Positions 6,919-11,075 of a stretch of 11,075 nucleotides of DNA are shown here, piece by piece. Numbering within the stretch: position 1 is the stretch's first letter; every line of letters begins with the position of its first letter. Below the pieces are notes generated by a model. The model made no database searches. It was not told where the DNA came from and saw nothing but the letters and a program-made list of their open reading frames with translations. Position numbers and translations under genes: made by a program. Source of the stretch: Hydrogenothermaceae bacterium (GTDB taxonomy: Bacteria; Aquificota; Aquificia; Aquificales; Hydrogenothermaceae); contig JALSSG010000155.1 in assembly GCA_026984355.1 (NCBI GenBank), positions 1-11,075 on the forward strand, in the 5' to 3' direction.

Positions 6919-7881
6919 TTAATCAGGTATTAAGGAAAGAAGTGTTTTTCTATCTACAGTAGCTGTTCCTATCTCACCTACAACATAACCAGCAGCAAAG
7001 TTAGCTATACACGCACTTTCTTTCCAGTTTGCACCAGCTGTTTTACTTAAAGTAAGTACAGCAATAACTGTATCACCTGCACCAGTTACATCAAAGACTT
7101 TCTTTGCTCTTGCCTTTATCCTTGTTATTTCTTTACCTTCAAATAATGCCATTCCTTCAGCACCAAGGGTTATAAGTAGCTGGTCTATTTGCAGATAATC
7201 CATAATCTTTCTTCCTACTTCTTCTACAGAAATTTCTTCATCAGCTTTTGCACACTGGTAAGCTTCTTTTTTGTTTGGAGTCATTATTGTTATATGCTTG
7301 TAAAGATAACAGTTTGATGGTTTAGGGTCTACAAAAACCATCTTTCCAGAAGAAAGAAGAGTATCCATAACCTTTTGGGTGATAACACCTTTTCCATAAT
7401 CAGAAACAATTACAGCATCAACTTTATCTATAACAGAATTTATCTTTTGAATGATTTTTTCTTCTACTTCAGGAGAAAGTTTTGCTTTATTTTCTCTATC
7501 TATTCTAATTAACTGCTGGCTTACAGCTATAACTCTTGTTTTAATCGTTGTAGGTCTTTCATCATCTTCAACAAGAATTCCTTCTATATTTTTCTCTTGT
7601 AGAAGCTGTTTTAAAATCTTTCCGTTTAGGTCATTACCTATTACACCTACTATATAAGCTTTTGCATCAAGGGCTGATATATTATTTGCTACATTACATG
7701 CACCACCTAAATTTACTGTTTCTCTTTCAACCTCAAAAACAGGGACAGGAGCTTCAGGTGATATCCTCTCTACCTTTCCCCACAGGTATTTATCAAGCAT
7801 AAGGTCTCCAACAACAAGTACTTTCTTTTCTGGAAATGTATCTATTATCTGCTTTGCTCTGTTTTTATTAACAAAATGCAT
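6919..7881 (-). CDS. hldE1: D-glycero-beta-D-manno-heptose-7-phosphate kinase (HldE1 / RfaE domain I)
   Basis: This PfkB-family (ribokinase-fold) enzyme phosphorylates heptose-7-phosphate at C1 on the way to ADP-heptose for the LPS inner core. In the 320-residue protein the N-terminal strand VVGDLMLDKYLWG (23-35) is followed by RISPEAPVPV (39-48) and NLGGACNVA (57-65), all typical of RfaE. The C-terminal PfkB signature DVTGAGD (264-270) supplies the catalytic base Asp270 and the anion hole. The length equals the kinase domain alone: the E. coli bifunctional HldE has an extra C-terminal adenylyltransferase that is missing here, so a separate HldE2/RfaE2 is expected elsewhere. The gene starts 3 nt after the proS stop. 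Confidence 0.93.
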   Translation of the reverse strand: MHFVNKNRAKQIIDTFPEKKVLVVGDLMLDKYLWGKVERISPEAPVPVFEVERETVNLGGACNVANNISALDAKAYIVGVIGNDLNGKILKQLLQEKNIEGILVEDDERPTTIKTRVIAVSQQLIRIDRENKAKLSPEVEEKIIQKINSVIDKVDAVIVSDYGKGVITQKVMDTLLSSGKMVFVDPKPSNCYLYKHITIMTPNKKEAYQCAKADEEISVEEVGRKIMDYLQIDQLLITLGAEGMALFEGKEITRIKARAKKVFDVTGAGDTVIAVLTLSKTAGANWKESACIANFAAGYVVGEIGTATVDRKTLLSLIPD

Positions 7882-7884
7882 CTA

Positions 7885-9582
7885 TCACTCCTTTATACTA
7901 TCTAAAAATTTATCTACTTCTTCTAAACTTATCAACTGTTTCAAGCTACCATCTCTTTTTTGAATTTCAACCTTTCCTTCTTTTAATGCCTTACCTACTA
8001 CTATTTTGTACGGTATTCCTATAAGGTCAGCATCTTTAAACTTAGCTCCAGGAGATATATCCCTATCATCTAATAAAACTTCTATTCCTTTTGCTTTAGC
8101 TTTTTCGTAAATATTCTCTGCTGTTTTTAATATATCTTTATCTTTAATATTAAGAGCAAGAATTTCAAGTTTAAAAGGGGCTATGTTTTCAGGCCATATT
8201 ATTCCATTTTCATCATGGTTCTGCTCAACAGCTGCCGCCATTAATCTACTAACACCTATACCATAACAGCCCATAACTATAGGCTTTTCTTTTCCATCTT
8301 TATCTACAAAGTAAGCTTTCATAGCTTCAGAGTATTTAGTTCCAAGCAAAAATATATGTCCTACTTCAAGACCTGTAGTTTCTTTTAGAGGATTTTTACA
8401 TACAGGACATGGGTCGTTTTCTTTAGCAGTAGAAAAATCTACAAACTCAATAGGTTTAAAATCTCTAGGTATGTTTACATTAATGTAGTGATAATCTTTT
8501 TCATTAGCCCCTACTACAAAATTGTGCAAATCTTCTACAGATTTATCTGCATAAACAGGAATATCAAGCCCTATAGGACCTACAAATCCTTCAATAAGTC
8601 CAAGTTTTTCTAATTCTTCACCTGTAGCAAGATGAGCATCTAAAGCATTAAAGTAATTTAAAAGCTTTGTTTCATTTAGTTCTCTATCTCCCCTTATCAA
8701 AACCGCAACAGCAGTTCCATCATCAAGTACATAAATAAGTGTTTTTACAATTTTCTTTACATCTACTCCTAAAAATTTAGCTACTTCCTCAACAGATTTT
8801 ACATCTGGTGTATAAACCTTTTCTAATGGTTTTTCTTCTTCAGGTGGAAGTTTATCTAACTCAAATTCATACTTTGCAGCTTCGATATTTGCCGCATAAC
8901 CACAATTTTCACAAAAAACTATATGAGCTTCTCCATTTGCTGCCAGAACCACGAATTCGTGAGAAAATTTTCCACCAATAGCTCCAACATCCGCTTCAAC
9001 CATTAAATAATCAAGGCCTAATTCTTTAAATATTTTGTGATATGTTTCTTTCATAATCTCATATGACTTTACAGCCATTTCCTCTGATACATCAAAAGAA
9101 TAAGCATCTTTCATAATAAACTCTCTACCTCTTATAAGACCGTACCTTGGTCTTGCCTCATCTCTGAACTTTGTTTGAATTTGATAAAAGTTAAATGGAA
9201 GGTCTTTATAAGAACGAATATTTTTTCTTACAAGGTCAGTTATTGTTTCCTCATGAGTTGGACCTAAAGCAAAATCTCTATCATGTCTGTCTTTTAACCT
9301 AAAAAGTTCTTTTCCATAAACATCCCATCTTCCTGTTTCTTTCCAAAGCTCAGCTGGAGTAAGTATAGGAAGCAGTAATTCTAACGCTCCAGCTTCATCC
9401 ATATGTTTTCTTATAATATTTTCTATCTTCTTCAATACTCTAAAACCAAGAGGTAAAAAATCATATATACCTGCAGCAAGTTTTCTTATAAAACCAGCTC
9501 TAAGCAAATATACATGACTTGGTACTTCTGCTTCTGAAGGTGTTTCTTTTAACGTTGGCATAAAAAATCTACTTGCTCTCAT
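7885..9582 (-). CDS. proS: Prolyl-tRNA synthetase (bacterial type with inserted editing domain)
   Basis: A class II aminoacyl-tRNA synthetase of 565 residues that charges tRNA-Pro. The catalytic core has GPTHEE (107-112), motif 2 within FRDEARPRYGLIRGREF (139-155) and motif 3 as GCYGIGVSR (438-446). Between motifs 2 and 3, about residues 225-405, sits the INS editing domain of bacterial ProRS. It includes the conserved KTLIYVLDDG segment (Lys280 at the position of the editing lysine) and VVGANEKDYH near 356-365. CENC (224-227) and CPVC (392-395) flank the insertion and could bind a metal, though that is not proven. The C-terminal anticodon-binding domain covers about 465-565 (LLDDRDISPGAKFKDADL). 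An AGAGGG site precedes the ATG and a near-consensus promoter lies just upstream. It is the first gene of the minus-strand block. Confidence 0.97.
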   Translation of the reverse strand: MRASRFFMPTLKETPSEAEVPSHVYLLRAGFIRKLAAGIYDFLPLGFRVLKKIENIIRKHMDEAGALELLLPILTPAELWKETGRWDVYGKELFRLKDRHDRDFALGPTHEETITDLVRKNIRSYKDLPFNFYQIQTKFRDEARPRYGLIRGREFIMKDAYSFDVSEEMAVKSYEIMKETYHKIFKELGLDYLMVEADVGAIGGKFSHEFVVLAANGEAHIVFCENCGYAANIEAAKYEFELDKLPPEEEKPLEKVYTPDVKSVEEVAKFLGVDVKKIVKTLIYVLDDGTAVAVLIRGDRELNETKLLNYFNALDAHLATGEELEKLGLIEGFVGPIGLDIPVYADKSVEDLHNFVVGANEKDYHYINVNIPRDFKPIEFVDFSTAKENDPCPVCKNPLKETTGLEVGHIFLLGTKYSEAMKAYFVDKDGKEKPIVMGCYGIGVSRLMAAAVEQNHDENGIIWPENIAPFKLEILALNIKDKDILKTAENIYEKAKAKGIEVLLDDRDISPGAKFKDADLIGIPYKIVVGKALKEGKVEIQKRDGSLKQLISLEEVDKFLDSIKE

Positions 9583-9614
9583 CTTACCCTCTATATATCT
9601 TTTTTCTGTAAGAA

Positions 9615-9643
9615 ATTATAAATTGACACAGAAGTTATATCAA
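9615..9643 (-). promoter_or_regulatory. Near-consensus sigma-70 promoter of proS
   Basis: Read on the minus strand, TTGATA (9643-9638) and TATAAT (9620-9615) are separated by exactly 17 nt. Only one position of the -35 differs meaningfully from consensus, and the -10 is perfect. Transcription would begin near 9608, leaving a leader of about 25 nt with the proS ribosome site. This is the best promoter in the window and probably drives proS-hldE1 and part of the downstream expression. Confidence 0.7.
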
Positions 9644-9684
9644 AACTTTTATAAGCTTTATCACACAATATCCAAATCGTTTTC

Positions 9685-9710
9685 TGTTAAATTTTTAACT
9701 TGAATTAACA
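9685..9710. repeat. Clustered TTAAC inverted and direct repeats in the proS-dnaE control region
   Basis: GTTAAA (9686-9691) and TTTAAC (9694-9699) form a 14-bp hyphenated palindrome. A further TTAAC at 9705-9709 lies exactly 10 bp, one helical turn, after the TTAAC at 9695-9699. The outer copies also pair as TGTTAA (9685-9690) and TTAACA (9705-9710). The cluster covers the putative dnaE -35 hexamer. It could be an operator, but the region is very AT-rich and chance is not excluded. Confidence 0.3.
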
Positions 9711-9728
9711 TATAGGATTTTTTAAATT
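9700..9728 (+). promoter_or_regulatory. Candidate dnaE promoter
   Basis: TTGAAT (9700-9705) and TAAATT (9723-9728) are 17 nt apart, each matching four of six sigma-70 consensus positions. Transcription would start near 9735, with a leader of about 43 nt. A rival -35, a perfect TTGACA at 9623-9628, has only a poorly spaced TTTATA (9648-9653, 19 nt) as partner. The remaining parts of the 195-nt gap between proS and dnaE (9583-9777) show no ORF or RNA gene. Confidence 0.35.
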
Positions 9729-9777
9729 TTATTTTTACTAAAACGAAATAAAAATATATTTCCAATGAGGTCTAAAT

Positions 9778-11075
9778 ATGGGGAAAGACTTTGTACATCT
9801 TCATCTACACACTCATTATTCACTTCTTGATGGAGCTATTAAAATAAAAGACCTCGCAAAGAAGGCATCTGAATTAGGATATAAAGCTGTAGCTGTTACA
9901 GACCATGGGAATATATTCGGAGCTGTAGAATTCTATCAAGAAATGAAATCCGTAGGAGTAAAACCTATAATTGGAATGGAAGCCTACTTTGCTGGTAATA
10001 GATTTGAAAAAAGAGGAAAAGGGTCAGATGACGAACTAAATGATAAAAACTATCACCTTATACTTCTGGCAAAGAATAAAACGGGATTTAAAAACCTTAT
10101 GAAGCTTTCCTCCCTTGGATATACAGAAGGTTTTTATTATAAACCAAGAATAGACTGGGAACTTTTAGAAAAATACCATGAAGGACTTGTATGTCTGACA
10201 GCGTGTCTAAAAGGTTTTGTACCTAATCTTATAGCTCAAGGAAAAGAAAAAGAAGCATATGAATATGCAAAAAGGCTTAAAGATATATTTGGAGAAGACC
10301 TTTATTTTGAAATACAGGTTAATGAATTAGAACAACAGGATATAGCAAATAAAGGACTATTAGAACTGGCAAAGAAATTAGATGTTAAACCTGTAGGAAC
10401 AAATGATGCTCATTACCTTAATTATGAAGATGCTGAAGCTCATGATGTTCTTATGGCTTTACAAACAAGAACAATTTTAAAAGATAAAAAAGGCTTTAGA
10501 TTTAGAGTTAGAGGACTTCACTTTGCATCTCAGGAAGAGATGTATAAAAAATTTAGTGGATATGAAGAGTTTCTAAAAAACACAGTAGAAATAGCAGAAA
10601 AATGTAATGTAGAAATAGAAACAGCAGATACTAGAGGATATCTCTTTCCTAAATACCAGATACCAGAATTAGACAGAGAAGCAACATATGAAGAAAAAGA
10701 AAAGTACTTTGAAAAATTAGCCTGGGAAGGTCTTGAAAAGAGACTGGAAAAAATCAAAAATCTGTCAAAAGAAGAACACCAGCAGTATAAGGAAAGATTA
10801 AAATACGAAATAGATGTAATTAAACAGATGGGATTTCCAGAATACTTCCTCATCGTTCAGGATTTTATAAATCATGCAAAACAAAATGGAATTCCAGTTG
10901 GTCCCGGAAGAGGAAGTGCTGCAGGTTCTTTAGTAGCTTATGCTCTTGGGATAACTGATGTAGACCCTCTAAAGCATGGTTTAATTTTTGAAAGATTTTT
11001 AAATCCTGACAGGATTTCAATGCCTGATATAGATGTAGACTTTTGTATGGAAAGAAGGGAAAAAATCATTGAGTA
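9778..11075 (+). CDS. dnaE: DNA polymerase III alpha subunit DnaE (N-terminal 432 residues, cut by the window end)
   Basis: The replicative DNA polymerase catalytic subunit, open to the end of the window. The start ATG follows a GAGGT ribosome site (9767-9771) by 6 nt; an ATG at 9765 is out of frame. Residues 5-215 or so form the PHP domain, opening with HLHLHTHYSLLDG (7-19). The polymerase domain follows, with GPGRGSAAGSLVAYALG (375-391) and MPDIDVDF (415-422), where Asp419 and Asp421 fit two of the three catalytic aspartates. The PHP metal ligands all appear present: His9, His11, Asp18, His43, Glu68, His93, Cys143, Asp210 and His212. These are degraded in E. coli DnaE but kept in Thermus-type enzymes with PHP nuclease activity. 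The fingers, beta-binding and OB regions lie beyond the window. It is transcribed divergently from proS. Confidence 0.95.
   Translation, partial: MGKDFVHLHLHTHYSLLDGAIKIKDLAKKASELGYKAVAVTDHGNIFGAVEFYQEMKSVGVKPIIGMEAYFAGNRFEKRGKGSDDELNDKNYHLILLAKNKTGFKNLMKLSSLGYTEGFYYKPRIDWELLEKYHEGLVCLTACLKGFVPNLIAQGKEKEAYEYAKRLKDIFGEDLYFEIQVNELEQQDIANKGLLELAKKLDVKPVGTNDAHYLNYEDAEAHDVLMALQTRTILKDKKGFRFRVRGLHFASQEEMYKKFSGYEEFLKNTVEIAEKCNVEIETADTRGYLFPKYQIPELDREATYEEKEKYFEKLAWEGLEKRLEKIKNLSKEEHQQYKERLKYEIDVIKQMGFPEYFLIVQDFINHAKQNGIPVGPGRGSAAGSLVAYALGITDVDPLKHGLIFERFLNPDRISMPDIDVDFCMERREKIIE

Noticed and set aside
9658..9668. DnaA-box-like TTATCACACA near the dnaE promoter
   Set aside because: It differs from TTATCCACA by an insertion, is a single copy, and no origin-like array or dnaA gene is nearby.
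10530..10853. Minus-strand ORF of 107 codons inside dnaE
   Set aside because: It is antisense to conserved dnaE sequence, and its Ser/Phe-rich composition is what reverse-reading of Lys/Glu codons gives.
1..11075. Mobile elements, CRISPR array, tRNA/rRNA genes, riboswitches or a defence island
   Set aside because: The window is almost fully occupied by housekeeping genes; I saw no transposase, regular spacer repeat, tRNA cloverleaf or long structured leader.

Overview
The window is AT-rich and densely coding, with a Gram-negative gene set: a LolA-type lipoprotein carrier and the ADP-heptose (LPS core) kinase HldE1/RfaE1. It also carries a CdaA-type diadenylate cyclase, which is more typical of Firmicutes. 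The proteins are rich in Lys, Glu and Ile. The mixture of HldE1, LolA, CdaA/YbbR and the PurS+PurQ form of FGAM synthase suggests a thermophilic Aquificota bacterium, perhaps a low-GC Hydrogenothermaceae such as Sulfurihydrogenibium. This assignment is an inference from gene content and composition and has not been tested by any search.

Layout. (1) Positions 1-3406, plus strand: cdaA (5' end probably cut by the window) and a short ybbR-domain gene overlap by 4 nt. After a 64-nt gap come cnoX (thioredoxin-TPR chaperedoxin), lolA, an unrecognised two-helix membrane protein and a small cupin, all tightly packed. (2) Positions 3408-9582, minus strand, read right to left: proS, hldE1, then purS, purQ, folC, a small CopD-like membrane protein and truB. 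Gaps are 0-11 nt apart from 56 nt in front of purS, where a consensus extended -10 element marks an internal promoter. proS has a near-consensus sigma-70 promoter. (3) Positions 9583-9777: a 195-nt divergent control region. (4) Position 9778 to the end, plus strand: the first 432 codons of dnaE, which runs out of the window.

Functionally the plus-strand block covers second-messenger synthesis and cell-envelope and proteostasis functions. The minus-strand block mixes translation (proS, truB), LPS heptose synthesis (hldE1), purine synthesis (purS, purQ) and folate metabolism (folC). The purine and folate genes are plausibly linked because purine synthesis uses formyl-folate donors. The rest looks like a housekeeping superoperon.

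I found no RNA genes, insertion sequences, CRISPR arrays or phage genes. The window looks like ordinary core chromosome. The points most worth a second look are the apparently complete PHP metal site in DnaE, the Gram-negative CdaA with a one-domain YbbR partner, the redox-competent CnoX beside LolA, the unknown membrane-protein/cupin pair, and the repeats in the proS-dnaE control region.
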